Positions 7,157 through 15,157 are shown, counted from the stretch's first letter. The stretch: DNA of 23,223 nt from Streptococcus mitis (GCA_018364455.1 JAGZLW010000029.1:1-23223); one strand, 5' to 3'. A program made the numbers and translations. The notes: generated from the letters alone by a model not told the origin.

Positions 7157-7786
7157 CTATTTTGTACCGAACAAGCGGTCCCCAGCATCTCCAAGACCTG
7201 GAACGATATAACCGTGTTCGTTCAAACGTTCATCCAAGGCTGCTGTAAAGATTTCTACATCTGGATGAGCTTCTTGAAGAGCTTTTACACCTTCTGGTGC
7301 TGATACAAGGCAGACAAATTTGATATTTGATGCGCCACGTTTTTTAAGAGAATCAACAGCCAAGATTGCTGAACCACCTGTTGCCAACATTGGGTCTACC
7401 ACAAAAATTTGACGTTGGTCAATATCTTCAGGCAATTTCACCAAGTACTCAACTGGTTGAAGCGTTTCTTCATCACGGTACATACCGATGTGGCCAACTT
7501 TAGCAGCTGGAACCAAGCTCAAAAGTCCATCAACCATCCCGATACCTGCACGCAAGATTGGAACGATAGCCAATTTCTTACCTGCCAATTGTTTTTGAAC
7601 TGTTTTTGTGATTGGTGTTTCGATTTCCACATCTTCTAGTGGAAGATCACGAAGTACTTCATATCCCATCAACATTGCAATCTCATCTACTAGCTCACGG
7701 AAAGCTTTTGTAGAAGTATCTGTACGACGTAAGATTGACAATTTGTGTTGAATCAGTGGATGATTAATAACTTCAATTTTTCCCAT
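7157..7786 (-). CDS. upp: Uracil phosphoribosyltransferase
   Basis: 209 residues from the ATG at 7786 (MGKIEVINHPLIQHKL), the usual length. A TTG seven codons upstream gives a longer frame but would overlap the AAGGA ribosome site. It converts uracil and PRPP to UMP in pyrimidine salvage. The PRPP-binding loop VVDPMLATGGSA is present, as are VPILRAGIGMVDG and the uracil-binding C-terminus YIVPGLGDAGDRLFGTK. It sits downstream of a dCMP deaminase, also a pyrimidine gene, but has its own promoter after a terminator. Confidence 0.95.
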   Translation of the reverse strand: MGKIEVINHPLIQHKLSILRRTDTSTKAFRELVDEIAMLMGYEVLRDLPLEDVEIETPITKTVQKQLAGKKLAIVPILRAGIGMVDGLLSLVPAAKVGHIGMYRDEETLQPVEYLVKLPEDIDQRQIFVVDPMLATGGSAILAVDSLKKRGASNIKFVCLVSAPEGVKALQEAHPDVEIFTAALDERLNEHGYIVPGLGDAGDRLFGTK

Positions 7787-7819
7787 TTTTGGAATTCCTT
7801 CTTTCAATTTATTCTTCTT

Positions 7820-7828
7820 ATTATACCA
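7820..7828 (-). promoter_or_regulatory. Extended -10 promoter of upp
   Basis: Minus-strand TGGTATAAT, with TATAAT at 7820-7825. It follows directly on the T-run of the dCMP deaminase terminator, as at the YlbG-type gene. There is no convincing -35. Confidence 0.65.
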
Positions 7829-7858
7829 AAAAACGGTTTAAAAATCTTTCTAAACCAT
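7826..7858 (-). terminator. Terminator of dCMP deaminase gene
   Basis: Minus-strand stem GGTTTA / TAAACC with a loop of about 10 nt, then G and six T. It begins shortly after the stop at 7875 and merges with the upp promoter. Confidence 0.65.
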
Positions 7859-7874
7859 TTATTTTTGATAATTT

Positions 7875-8342
7875 TTACATTAAATCTGCCTCTTTAAGAG
7901 CAGACTGTACGGTCTCAAGTGGTAAATGGGTCAATTCTGTCCCTTTTTCTTGATAAAGGTATTGGGCATAGTCATCCATTCGGTACTGGTTGATATAAAC
8001 CACGCGCTTACAGCCGACCTGCAGCAATTGCTTGGTACAGTTCAGACAAGGAAAATGGGTCACATAGGCTGTAAAACCTTTAGGAACACCACGTTCAGCC
8101 CCTTGGAGAATTGCATTAACCTCAGCGTGAAGGGTGCGAACACAGTGGCCTTCAATGACCAGACATTCGTGGTCAATACAATGCTCAGTCCCTGACACCG
8201 AACCATTGTAACCAGTGGAAATTACCTTATTATCCTTTACCAGAATTGCGCCCACTTTGGCACGTTTACAAGTGGAACGATTGGCAATCAGTAGGGCTTG
8301 GGCTGCAAAATACTCATCCCAGGCTAGTCTTTTTTCAGTCAT
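7875..8342 (-). CDS. dCMP deaminase (ComEB family)
   Basis: 155 residues. Zinc-dependent cytidine/deoxycytidylate deaminase fold: His72-Ala-Glu74 (CVRTLHAEVNAI) and Cys99-x-x-Cys102 (PCLNC) are the zinc ligands and catalytic Glu. It converts dCMP to dUMP, supplying thymidylate synthesis. Similar proteins are named ComEB because of operon position in Bacillus; a role in DNA uptake is not implied. ATG start has AGGAG. It begins 18 bases after the TetR gene stop and is probably co-transcribed with it. Confidence 0.9.
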   Translation of the reverse strand: MTEKRLAWDEYFAAQALLIANRSTCKRAKVGAILVKDNKVISTGYNGSVSGTEHCIDHECLVIEGHCVRTLHAEVNAILQGAERGVPKGFTAYVTHFPCLNCTKQLLQVGCKRVVYINQYRMDDYAQYLYQEKGTELTHLPLETVQSALKEADLM

Positions 8343-8360
8343 ATCTCTTCTCCTTTTTCT

Positions 8361-8918
8361 CTATTTTTTAAAAAATGGTAACCGTAAGTCCGCAATCTTT
8401 TCAGCTGGTACCTTCATGCCATCCTTGATCCATTTTAAAAGGACAGAAACGATGGCTGAACTCCAAAAAGAATGAAGATAAGAGCTGACACCTTTTGATT
8501 TTCCATGGTATTTTTCTAGAAATTCCTGCATGGCTTGGACAAAGATTTTTTCCAGATGGTAATCCAAGGCAAGTTGAATCACTCTGGCCTCCTTTCTTGC
8601 CTCCCGGAAAAGGTGAACCCAGACCAGATAAAGATCTGTTTTTAGATCGTAATGATGCAGCTGTTCCATGATATTATGGACAGTTCGTTTAAAGACACTC
8701 TCTAAAATTTCCTCTTTGGAATCATAATTGCGATAAAAGGCCGCACGCGAAACGCCTGCACGTTTGACCAATTCAGAAATACTAATCTTGGTCAGATCCT
8801 TTTTTTCCAAGAGTTGCAAGAGGGCTGTTTCGATGGCTTCTCTGGTTAATAAATTGGATTCTTGGTTTGATTTTCTGAGATTTTCAAGAGACTTTTCAGA
8901 GATTCTACGTTCAGACAT
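8361..8918 (-). CDS. TetR/AcrR-family transcriptional regulator
   Basis: 185 residues. An N-terminal extension of about 20 residues is followed by a TetR-type helix-turn-helix at about 26-72 (REAIETALLQLLEKKDLTKISISELVKRAGVSRAAFYRNYDSKEEIL). The C-terminal region (about 80-185) would bind the ligand; its identity cannot be told. It is transcribed away from the DegV gene, and a palindrome in the DegV leader is a candidate operator. DegV proteins bind fatty acids, so a lipid ligand is an attractive but unproved inference. The ribosome site is weak (GAAAG). Confidence 0.87.
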   Translation of the reverse strand: MSERRISEKSLENLRKSNQESNLLTREAIETALLQLLEKKDLTKISISELVKRAGVSRAAFYRNYDSKEEILESVFKRTVHNIMEQLHHYDLKTDLYLVWVHLFREARKEARVIQLALDYHLEKIFVQAMQEFLEKYHGKSKGVSSYLHSFWSSAIVSVLLKWIKDGMKVPAEKIADLRLPFFKK

Positions 8919-8977
8919 AACATTTTCTTTCTACTTGTCACAACAGACCGATGAGGCTTTTGTTTCAAGGGCTTTCA

Positions 8978-8986
8978 TGATATAAT
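8978..8986 (+). promoter_or_regulatory. Extended -10 promoter of DegV gene
   Basis: TGATATAAT: perfect TATAAT at 8981-8986 with the TG extension. The -35 region is poor. Expected transcript start is near 8993, giving a leader of about 50 bases. Confidence 0.65.
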
Positions 8987-9004
8987 TGTAAAAAAAGACA
9001 GAAC

Positions 9005-9029
9005 CTTTGTCAATGTATAACTGACAAAG
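9005..9029 (+). promoter_or_regulatory. Palindrome in DegV leader, candidate TetR operator
   Basis: CTTTGTCA-N9-TGACAAAG: perfect 8-base arms in 25 bp, placed between the predicted transcript start and the GGAG ribosome site. There is no T-run after it, so it is not a terminator. A further TTGTCA half-site is near 8936, close to the TetR gene start. Confidence 0.55.
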
Positions 9030-9042
9030 ATGGAGAATTTCT

Positions 9043-9888
9043 ATGACTTGGAAGATTGTTGCTGACTCTGGTTGTGATTATCGTCAGCTGGCAACACCAG
9101 CTATTGACACGACCTTTGTAAGTGTCCCCTTAACCATTCAAGTAGCTGATCAGGTCTTTGTTGATGATGCCAGTCTTGACATTGATCAAATGATGGAAAC
9201 CATGTATGCAACTGCAGAAGCTTCAAAATCAGCTTGTCCAAGCCCAGATGATTATTTGCGAGCATTTGAAGGTGCCAAAAACATTTTCCTAGTAACCATC
9301 ACGGGTACTCTTTCTGGCAGCCACAATAGTGCTCAACTAGCTAAGAATATTTATCTGGAAGAACATCCTGATACTAAAATTCATGTAATTGATAGTTTGT
9401 CTGCTGGTGGGGAAGTTGACTTGCTCGTAGAAAAATTGAATGACTTGATTGACCAGGGCTTATCTTTTGAGGAAGTTGTTGAAGCTATCACTGCCTATCA
9501 AGAAAAAACCAAGTTACTCTTTGTCCTAGCCAAAGTCGATAACTTGGTGAAAAACGGCCGTTTGAGTAAGCTTATCGGTACAGTCGTTGGCCTTCTCAAT
9601 ATCCGTATGGTCGGAGAAGCTAGTGAAACTGGAACCCTCGAATTGCTACAAAAAGCACGAGGGGCAAAGAAAGCAGTTCAGGCAGCCTATGAAGAGTTGG
9701 TAAAAGCTGGATATGCTGGTGGACGTATTATCATGGCCCAACGCAATAACGAGAAATGTTGCCAACAGCTTTCAGAGCGAATTCGCGAAACCTTCCCACA
9801 AGCGGATATTAAAATTCTCCCAACATCTGGTCTCTGCAGTTTCTATGCAGAAGATGGTGGTTTACTGATGGGATATGAAATTGATTAA
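9043..9888 (+). CDS. DegV family protein (FakB-like fatty-acid-binding)
   Basis: 281 residues, typical DegV length. Family motifs: MTWKIVADSGCDY at the N-terminus, SACPSPDDYLRAF near 60-75, and the fatty-acid-head-binding segment TGTLSGSHNSAQLA near 87-100. Later motifs are VIDSLSAGGE and KNGRLSKLIGTVVGLLNIRM. Members of this family, called FakB, present exogenous fatty acids to the kinase FakA for phosphorylation and entry into phospholipid synthesis. Which fatty acid it binds cannot be read here. ATG start with GGAG. A terminator follows directly. It faces a TetR regulator gene across a 124-base divergent region. Confidence 0.9.
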   Translation: MTWKIVADSGCDYRQLATPAIDTTFVSVPLTIQVADQVFVDDASLDIDQMMETMYATAEASKSACPSPDDYLRAFEGAKNIFLVTITGTLSGSHNSAQLAKNIYLEEHPDTKIHVIDSLSAGGEVDLLVEKLNDLIDQGLSFEEVVEAITAYQEKTKLLFVLAKVDNLVKNGRLSKLIGTVVGLLNIRMVGEASETGTLELLQKARGAKKAVQAAYEELVKAGYAGGRIIMAQRNNEKCCQQLSERIRETFPQADIKILPTSGLCSFYAEDGGLLMGYEID

Positions 9889-9902
9889 TTGCATTCTAGA
9901 CA

Positions 9903-9928
9903 AGAGGTGACCATCATCTCTTTTTTTT
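9903..9928 (+). terminator. DegV gene terminator
   Basis: AGAGGTGA-CCA-TCATCTCT (one G:T pair) followed by eight or so T, 15 bases after the DegV stop. Confidence 0.85.
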
Positions 9929-9929
9929 G

Positions 9930-9938
9930 TGGTACAAT
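9930..9938 (+). promoter_or_regulatory. Extended -10 promoter giving a leaderless transcript
   Basis: TGGTACAAT: -10 TACAAT at 9933-9938 with TG extension, immediately after the T-run of the DegV terminator. The expected start, 6-7 bases downstream, falls on the ATG at 9945. Confidence 0.6.
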
Positions 9939-9944
9939 AGAGCT

Positions 9945-11117
9945 ATGAAACATTTTGATACTATTGTCATAGGTGGAGGACCTGCTGGTATGATGGCTAC
10001 GATTTCCAGTAGCTTTTATGGACAGAAAACCCTCCTTATCGAAAAAAATCGGAAACTTGGAAAAAAATTAGCTGGGACTGGTGGTGGACGTTGCAATGTG
10101 ACCAACAATGGTAGCTTGGACGACCTGCTAGCTGGCATCCCTGGAAATGGGCGCTTTCTCTACAGTGTCTTCTCCCAATTTGATAACCATGATATCATTA
10201 ACTTTTTTACGGAAAATGGGGTTAAACTTAAGGTCGAAGACCACGGGCGCGTCTTTCCGGCCAGCGACAAATCACGAACTATAATCGAGGCTTTGGAAAA
10301 GAAAATTACTGAGCTAGGCGGTCAAGTCGCTACTCAAACCGAGATTGTTTCGGTTAAAAAGGTGGATGACCAATTTGTTCTTAAATCAGCTGACCAAATC
10401 TTCACTTGTGATAAACTGATTGTCACAACTGGTGGAAAATCCTATCCTTCCACAGGCTCGACTGGTTTCGGTCACGAAATTGCCCGTCATTTTAAGCACA
10501 CCATTACAGAGCTTGAGGCCGCTGAGAGTCCTTTATTGACAGATTTTCCACACAAGGCCTTGCAGGGCATTTCGCTGGATGATGTGACCTTAAGCTATGG
10601 TAAACATGTCATCACTCACGATCTGCTCTTTACCCACTTTGGTTTGTCTGGCCCTGCTGCTCTGCGTATGTCTAGCTTTATCAAGGGTGGGGAGCTTCTC
10701 TCATTGGATGTTCTACCTCAACTTTCTGAGAAGGACTTGGCTACATTTCTAGAAGAAAATCGGGAAAAATCCTTGAAAAATGCTTTAAGAACCTTGTTGC
10801 CAGAACGCTTGGCAGAATTTTTTGTGCAAGGCTATCCTGAAAAAGTCAAACAGTTGACTGAAAAGGAACAAGAAAAACTTCTCCAATCCATCAAGGGACT
10901 TAAAATTACTGTAACTGGTAAAATGTCTCTTGCCAAGTCATTTGTTACCAAGGGTGGCGTCAGTCTCAAGGAAATCAATCCTAAAACTCTGGAAAGTAAG
11001 CTGGTACCTGGACTCCACTTTGCTGGTGAGGTACTGGATATCAACGCCCACACGGGTGGCTTTAACATCACTTCTGCCCTCTGTACTGGCTGGGTGGCGG
11101 GATCAAACCCAATCTAA
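9945..11117 (+). CDS. FAD/NAD(P)-dependent oxidoreductase, HI0933/YhiN (BaiN-like) family
   Basis: 390 residues from the ATG at 9945. The N-terminal Rossmann dinucleotide motif is DTIVIGGGPAGMMA (near residues 5-18), then the family motif TGGGRCNVTN near 50-60. Next comes the second motif TTGGKSYPSTGSTGFGHEIA, and a C-terminal FAD motif GLHFAGEVLDINAHTGGFNITSALCTGW. This is the HI0933-like flavoprotein family, whose physiological substrate is mostly unknown; some relatives act on bile-acid intermediates, which need not apply here. No Shine-Dalgarno precedes the ATG, and a TTG six codons upstream also lacks one. The promoter position implies a leaderless mRNA. DUF1697 follows after 48 bases. 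Confidence 0.88.
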   Translation: MKHFDTIVIGGGPAGMMATISSSFYGQKTLLIEKNRKLGKKLAGTGGGRCNVTNNGSLDDLLAGIPGNGRFLYSVFSQFDNHDIINFFTENGVKLKVEDHGRVFPASDKSRTIIEALEKKITELGGQVATQTEIVSVKKVDDQFVLKSADQIFTCDKLIVTTGGKSYPSTGSTGFGHEIARHFKHTITELEAAESPLLTDFPHKALQGISLDDVTLSYGKHVITHDLLFTHFGLSGPAALRMSSFIKGGELLSLDVLPQLSEKDLATFLEENREKSLKNALRTLLPERLAEFFVQGYPEKVKQLTEKEQEKLLQSIKGLKITVTGKMSLAKSFVTKGGVSLKEINPKTLESKLVPGLHFAGEVLDINAHTGGFNITSALCTGWVAGSNPI

Positions 11118-11165
11118 ATCTGAATTATTTAATGGCTAAATCAGCCCCAAAAGAAAGGAAGTCCT

Positions 11166-11687
11166 TTGGAACATATTATCTTGTTAAGGGGAGTTACTCC
11201 TAATGGAAAAAATGCTATCCCTAAAATGTCTTATCTAGTAGATATCTTGACAGAAGCTGGTTTTCAACAAGTTCGAACTTATATTCAAAGTGGGAATATC
11301 ATTCTTGAAAGTGACTTAGATATAGAAAAAATACGAGAACGTGTTCATACTCTAATAAATGAAAATATTGGTGCTGACTTAAAAATGGTAATCAAGAACA
11401 AAAGTGATTTTAAAAAAATTGTCCAAGAAAACCCTTTTGGAGAACACTATCTTTATGACCGTGTACACGTGATTTTTTATCAAGAAGCTATTCAAAGTCT
11501 CCCTTTAGAAAAATTGAAAATTGATTACGGTGAAGAAGAAATTTGTATCGGTAACCATTGTCTTTACCTCTATCTCCCTAGAACTGCAAAACAAAAGAAA
11601 CTCCATACCAACTATCTTGAAAAGCTTTTTAATGTAGATTTGACCATGCGAAAACTAAATGTAGTAGAAAAATTATTAAGCAAGTAG
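11166..11687 (+). CDS. DUF1697 family protein
   Basis: 173 residues starting at a TTG codon (MEHIILLRGVTPNGKNAIPKMSYL). The start matches the usual DUF1697 opening (short strand, LLRG, then N-G/K-N) and has AAAGGAAG about 6 bases upstream, whereas the first later ATG would delete the conserved beginning. Further family features are YIQSGNIIL near residues 38-47 and TMRKLNVVEKL at the end. The molecular function is unknown. It is likely co-transcribed with the upstream flavoprotein, since no terminator is seen between them. Confidence 0.85.
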   Translation: MEHIILLRGVTPNGKNAIPKMSYLVDILTEAGFQQVRTYIQSGNIILESDLDIEKIRERVHTLINENIGADLKMVIKNKSDFKKIVQENPFGEHYLYDRVHVIFYQEAIQSLPLEKLKIDYGEEEICIGNHCLYLYLPRTAKQKKLHTNYLEKLFNVDLTMRKLNVVEKLLSK

Positions 11688-11702
11688 TGCTTGAATTTAG
11701 TA

Positions 11703-11734
11703 AAAATCGGAAGAATACTCCTCCGATTTTATTT
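11703..11734. terminator. Bidirectional terminator, DUF1697 / MerR genes
   Basis: Perfect 9-bp stem AAAATCGGA / TCCGATTTT with a 10-nt loop and T-rich on both sides. It overlaps the MerR-gene stop codon at 11729. Confidence 0.85.
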
Positions 11735-12469
11735 TGTCTGAGTTTGGACATAGTGCGCAATCACATCTGATGTGTACTGGGCTGTTCCAGTTCCAAATTT
11801 GTCAATATTTTCCTTAAACTCTGGATTATAGACATAGCCTTTTCCAATATGACCAAAGACCTCGATAGAGCAGTCAAATCCATAAGTACGTATGGCTTGC
11901 AAGAGTTTAGCAGCTTCTTCTTGGTTTTCTGTTGCTGTTGCAGGTAAACCAGCTTGAATATTTTGTGACAAGGCTCGAAAAACCTGGTTGAAGGCAGCCG
12001 TAACTTCGTCTTCGTGACCTTTTTGGCGCTCGATCGCTTGGTCCATGACTTCTTGTCCATATTTCTCTACCGCCTCTTGATGGTATTTTTGATGGTCTTG
12101 GTAGTTAAATCCAGCAAATTTCTCTTGAATGCTCATTTCTCTTTCTCCTTTTTGTTCTTGAATGGTTTTTTGCAAGGTTGAAATCAAGGTATCCAGATGT
12201 TCCCTTTCTCGAGTCAAATAGTCCAACTGCCTGATCAGATGGGGCAATAAATCTGTCCTTTCTTCCTTTAATAGCTCTGCTATTTTTTCTAAAGAAAAAC
12301 CTAGATATTTGTAGTAAAGAATAACCTGAAGGCGTTCCAAATCCTCCTGACTGTAGGTTCGATAGCCGTTTTCCGACTTTAAAGGAACCAAAAGTCCTAT
12401 CTTATCGTAGTGGTGCAGGGTCTTGACAGAGACACCTGAAAGCTGCGCAGCTTCTTTTATATGGTACAT
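11729..12469 (-). CDS. MerR-family regulator with TipAS-like domain
   Basis: 246 residues. MerR-type winged helix at residues 1-70 (MYHIKEAAQLSGVSVKTLHHYDKIGLL), a dimerising coiled coil at about 75-120 (LTREREHLDTLISTLQKTIQEQKG), then a TipAS-type ligand domain at about 125-240 (FNYQDHQKYHQEAVEKYG...). TipA-like proteins bind drug-like molecules and activate transcription from promoters with over-long spacers. Its own promoter has a 19-bp spacer, so autoregulation is likely. It diverges from a sodium-symporter gene 243 bases away (start to start). ATG has AGGAGG. Confidence 0.9.
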   Translation of the reverse strand: MYHIKEAAQLSGVSVKTLHHYDKIGLLVPLKSENGYRTYSQEDLERLQVILYYKYLGFSLEKIAELLKEERTDLLPHLIRQLDYLTREREHLDTLISTLQKTIQEQKGEREMSIQEKFAGFNYQDHQKYHQEAVEKYGQEVMDQAIERQKGHEDEVTAAFNQVFRALSQNIQAGLPATATENQEEAAKLLQAIRTYGFDCSIEVFGHIGKGYVYNPEFKENIDKFGTGTAQYTSDVIAHYVQTQTK

Positions 12470-12489
12470 GATTTCCTCCTTACATTGAT

Positions 12490-12520
12490 AGTATACCCTC
12501 TCCCCTTAGGTCAGAGTCAA
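12490..12520 (-). promoter_or_regulatory. MerR-type promoter, 19-bp spacer
   Basis: Minus-strand -35 TTGACT (12515-12520), 19-bp spacer, -10 TATACT (12490-12495). The spacer is an imperfect inverted repeat with CTCT and AGAG ends, the hallmark of MerR-family operators that twist promoter DNA. Confidence 0.8.
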
Positions 12521-12576
12521 GCGATTTTGCGAAATTTTTTACTTTTTTACTTTATCATAACATGAAAATGGTTTTC

Positions 12577-12605
12577 TTGACAGACCTTAGAAAACATGAT
12601 AGGAT
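12577..12605 (+). promoter_or_regulatory. Promoter of the symporter gene
   Basis: Consensus -35 TTGACA (12577-12582), 17-bp spacer, -10 TAGGAT (12600-12605). A 7-bp inverted repeat GTTTTCT / AGAAAAC (12571-12595) surrounds the -35. The leader to the chosen ATG is about 100 bases. Confidence 0.7.
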
Positions 12606-12711
12606 AGTCAAGTCTATCAATCAAAAGAAAGGCTCATTTTGAGTACTTATGAGGCTATTTGCCAAGGGCAGTAGCTTTTTCTTTTGTAATACTAATTTTA
12701 GGAGTTTAACT

Positions 12712-14052
12712 ATGTCTGAAAAATCTCAATGGGGTTCTAAACTAGGCTTCATCCTAGCATCTGCTGGTTCAGCCATCGGACTTGGAGCTGTTTGGAAATT
12801 CCCCTACATGACTGCTGCTAACGGTGGAGGAGGCTTTTTACTGGTCTTTCTCATCTCCACTATTCTAATCGGTTTCCCCCTTTTGCTAGCTGAATTTGCC
12901 CTCGGCCGAAGCGCTGGTGTCTCTGGAATTAAATCCTTTGGAAAACTCGGCAAGAATAGCAAGTATAACTTTATCGGTTGGATTGGTGCCTTTGCCCTCT
13001 TTATCCTTTTATCGTTTTACAGTGTTATTGGAGGATGGATTTTAGTCTATCTAGGAATTGAGTTTGGAAAATTGTTCCAACTTAGCGGAACTGGTGATTA
13101 TGCTCAGTTATTTACTTCCATCATTTCAAATCCAGCCATTGCGCTTGGAGCTCAAGCAGCCTTTATCCTCTTGAATATCTTTATTGTATCACGTGGGGTT
13201 CAAAAAGGGATTGAAAGAGCTTCGAAAGTCATGATGCCCCTGCTCTTTATCATCTTTGTTGTCATCATCGGGCGCTCTCTCAGTTTGCCAAATGCCATGG
13301 AAGGGGTTCTTTACTTCCTAAAACCAGACTTTTCAAAACTAACCAGTTCTGGTCTCCTCTATGCTCTGGGACAATCTTTCTTTGCCCTCTCACTAGGGGT
13401 TACAGCCATGTTGACCTATGCTTCTTACTTGGACAAGAAAACCAATCTGGTTCAATCAGGGATTTCCATCGTTGCCATGAATATCTCGGTATCCATCATG
13501 GCAGGTCTAGCCATTTTCCCAGCCATGTCAGCCTTCAATATCCAGTCTGAAGGGGGACCGAGCCTGCTCTTTATCGTCTTGCCTCAACTCTTTGACAAGA
13601 TGCCTTTTGGAACCATTTTCTACATCCTCTTCCTCTTGCTCTTCCTCTTTGCAACAGTCACTTCTTCTGTCGTTATGCTGGAAATCAATGTGGGTAATAT
13701 CACCAATCAGGACAACAGTAATCGTGCCAAATGGAGTGTGATTTTAGGAATTTTGACCTTTGTCTTTGGAATTCCTTCAGCCCTATCTTACGGTGTCATG
13801 GCAGATGTTCACATCTTTGGGAAGACCTTCTTTGACGCTATGGACTTCTTAGTTTCCAATCTTCTCATGCCATTTGGAGCTCTCTGCCTTTCACTCTTTA
13901 CAGGCTACATCTTTAAAAAAGCTCTTGCTATGGAGGAACTGCATCTTGATGAAAGAGCATGGAAACAGGGACTGTTCCAAGTCTGGCTCTTCCTTCTTCG
14001 TTTCATCATTCCAATCATCATCATCGTGGTCTTTATCGCCCAATTTATGTAA
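12712..14052 (+). CDS. Sodium:neurotransmitter symporter (NSS/SNF) family transporter
   Basis: 446 residues from the ATG at 12712 (MSEKSQWGSKLGF). This start has AGGAG and matches the family N-terminus; an in-frame ATG at 12649 would add 21 residues, has no good ribosome site and is less likely. The first membrane segment has the LeuT-type Na+/substrate signature ILASAGSAIGLGAVWKFPYMTAANGGGGF. About 11 hydrophobic segments are visible, the usual number for bacterial members. It is expected to import an amino acid or related amine with sodium; the substrate is unknown. It lies opposite the MerR gene and ends at a bidirectional terminator. Confidence 0.9.
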   Translation: MSEKSQWGSKLGFILASAGSAIGLGAVWKFPYMTAANGGGGFLLVFLISTILIGFPLLLAEFALGRSAGVSGIKSFGKLGKNSKYNFIGWIGAFALFILLSFYSVIGGWILVYLGIEFGKLFQLSGTGDYAQLFTSIISNPAIALGAQAAFILLNIFIVSRGVQKGIERASKVMMPLLFIIFVVIIGRSLSLPNAMEGVLYFLKPDFSKLTSSGLLYALGQSFFALSLGVTAMLTYASYLDKKTNLVQSGISIVAMNISVSIMAGLAIFPAMSAFNIQSEGGPSLLFIVLPQLFDKMPFGTIFYILFLLLFLFATVTSSVVMLEINVGNITNQDNSNRAKWSVILGILTFVFGIPSALSYGVMADVHIFGKTFFDAMDFLVSNLLMPFGALCLSLFTGYIFKKALAMEELHLDERAWKQGLFQVWLFLLRFIIPIIIIVVFIAQFM

Positions 14053-14056
14053 TCAA

Positions 14057-14094
14057 AAAGGACTTGAGTAGTGAACTCAGGCCCTTTCTTTTTT
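14057..14094. terminator. Bidirectional terminator, symporter / manA
   Basis: Stem AAAGG-a-CTTGAGT / ACTCAGG-c-CCTTT with a 5-nt loop, then T-run on the plus strand. On the minus strand it follows the manA stop directly and ends in TTTTTG. Confidence 0.8.
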
Positions 14095-15038
14095 TATGGA
14101 TGGCTAACAATTAATTCCAAACCTTGCCCTTCCAGAGTCCAAGCTTCAACATCACTTGGTAGGATAAAGTGGCTGCCTTTTTGAATTGGATAGTTTTTTC
14201 CGTCAACAGTTAGTTGACCTTGGCCAGCTAAGACACTAAACAAGCTGTAGTCAGCTGTCTTTTCGAAGTCAACTTTTCCAGTAATTTCCCACTTGTAAAC
14301 TGCAAAGAAATCATTGGATACAAGGAGAGTGGAACGCAAATCATCTGCTTTAACAGTTACAGGACGGCTATTTGCAGGCTCGCCGATGTTCAAAACATCG
14401 ATGGATTTTTCAAGATGAAGTTCACGCAAGTTGCCCTTATCATCCTTACGGTCAAAGTCATAGACACGGTAGGTTGTGTCACTAGATTGTTGTGTTTCAA
14501 GGATTAAAATACCTGCACCAATAGCATGCATGGTTCCGCTTGGTACATAGAAGAAATCTCCAGCCTTAACAGGGACTTTTGTTAATAGACCATCCCAGTT
14601 TTTAGCTTCGATTTGCTGACGGAGTTCTTCTTTTGACTTGGCATTGTGACCGTAGATAATCTCTGAACCTTCATCCGCAGCGATGATGTACCAGCATTCT
14701 GTTTTTCCGAGTTCGCCCTCATGCTCGAGTCCGTAAGCATCGTCTGGATGAACTTGGACACTGAGCCAGTCGTTGGCATCGAGGATTTTGGTCAAAAGCG
14801 GAAATACAGGTTCTGGACGATTGCCAAACAATTCACGGTGTTCTGCATACAAAGTAGCTAGATCTGTTCCTTCAAAGCGACCATTGGCAACTTTAGAGAC
14901 GCCATTTGGATGGGCTGATATGGCCCAATATTCTCCGATTTTTTCACTTGGGATGTCATAACCAAACTCATCACGTAGCTTGGTACCACCCCAGATTTTT
15001 TCTTGCATAACTGATTGTAAAAATAATGGTTCTGACAT
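14094..15038 (-). CDS. manA: Mannose-6-phosphate isomerase, class I
   Basis: 314 residues, the short Gram-positive form. It interconverts mannose-6-phosphate and fructose-6-phosphate. Zinc-site motifs: VQVHPDDAYG near residue 95 (Gln, His), a Glu in the GKTECWYI segment, and His in VPSGTMHAIGAG near 170. It opens with MSEPLFLQSVMQEKIWGGTKL, typical of the family. ATG has AGGAG. It has its own promoter and shares a terminator with the symporter gene. Confidence 0.94.
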   Translation of the reverse strand: MSEPLFLQSVMQEKIWGGTKLRDEFGYDIPSEKIGEYWAISAHPNGVSKVANGRFEGTDLATLYAEHRELFGNRPEPVFPLLTKILDANDWLSVQVHPDDAYGLEHEGELGKTECWYIIAADEGSEIIYGHNAKSKEELRQQIEAKNWDGLLTKVPVKAGDFFYVPSGTMHAIGAGILILETQQSSDTTYRVYDFDRKDDKGNLRELHLEKSIDVLNIGEPANSRPVTVKADDLRSTLLVSNDFFAVYKWEITGKVDFEKTADYSLFSVLAGQGQLTVDGKNYPIQKGSHFILPSDVEAWTLEGQGLELIVSHP

Positions 15039-15067
15039 GTCAATCTCCTATCTGATTTTTCTCCCTC

Positions 15068-15076
15068 ATTATAGCA
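15068..15076 (-). promoter_or_regulatory. Extended -10 promoter of manA
   Basis: Minus-strand TGCTATAAT: TATAAT at 15068-15073 with TG extension, about 30 bases before the ATG. No good -35. Confidence 0.6.
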
Positions 15077-15157
15077 AAAAGCTCCATCTAATTGAACTCT
15101 TTTTCATATCTTATAAAGTAGGGAGAAGATTTTATAAAAATAGTGAACAAATGTGCT

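Noticed and set aside
7875..8342. Competence DNA-uptake role for the ComEB-like protein
   Set aside because: Zinc and catalytic residues make it a dCMP deaminase; the name comes from operon position in Bacillus.
12649..12711. N-terminal extension of the symporter from the upstream ATG
   Set aside because: No ribosome site, not like family N-termini, and the ATG at 12712 has AGGAG and the conserved opening.
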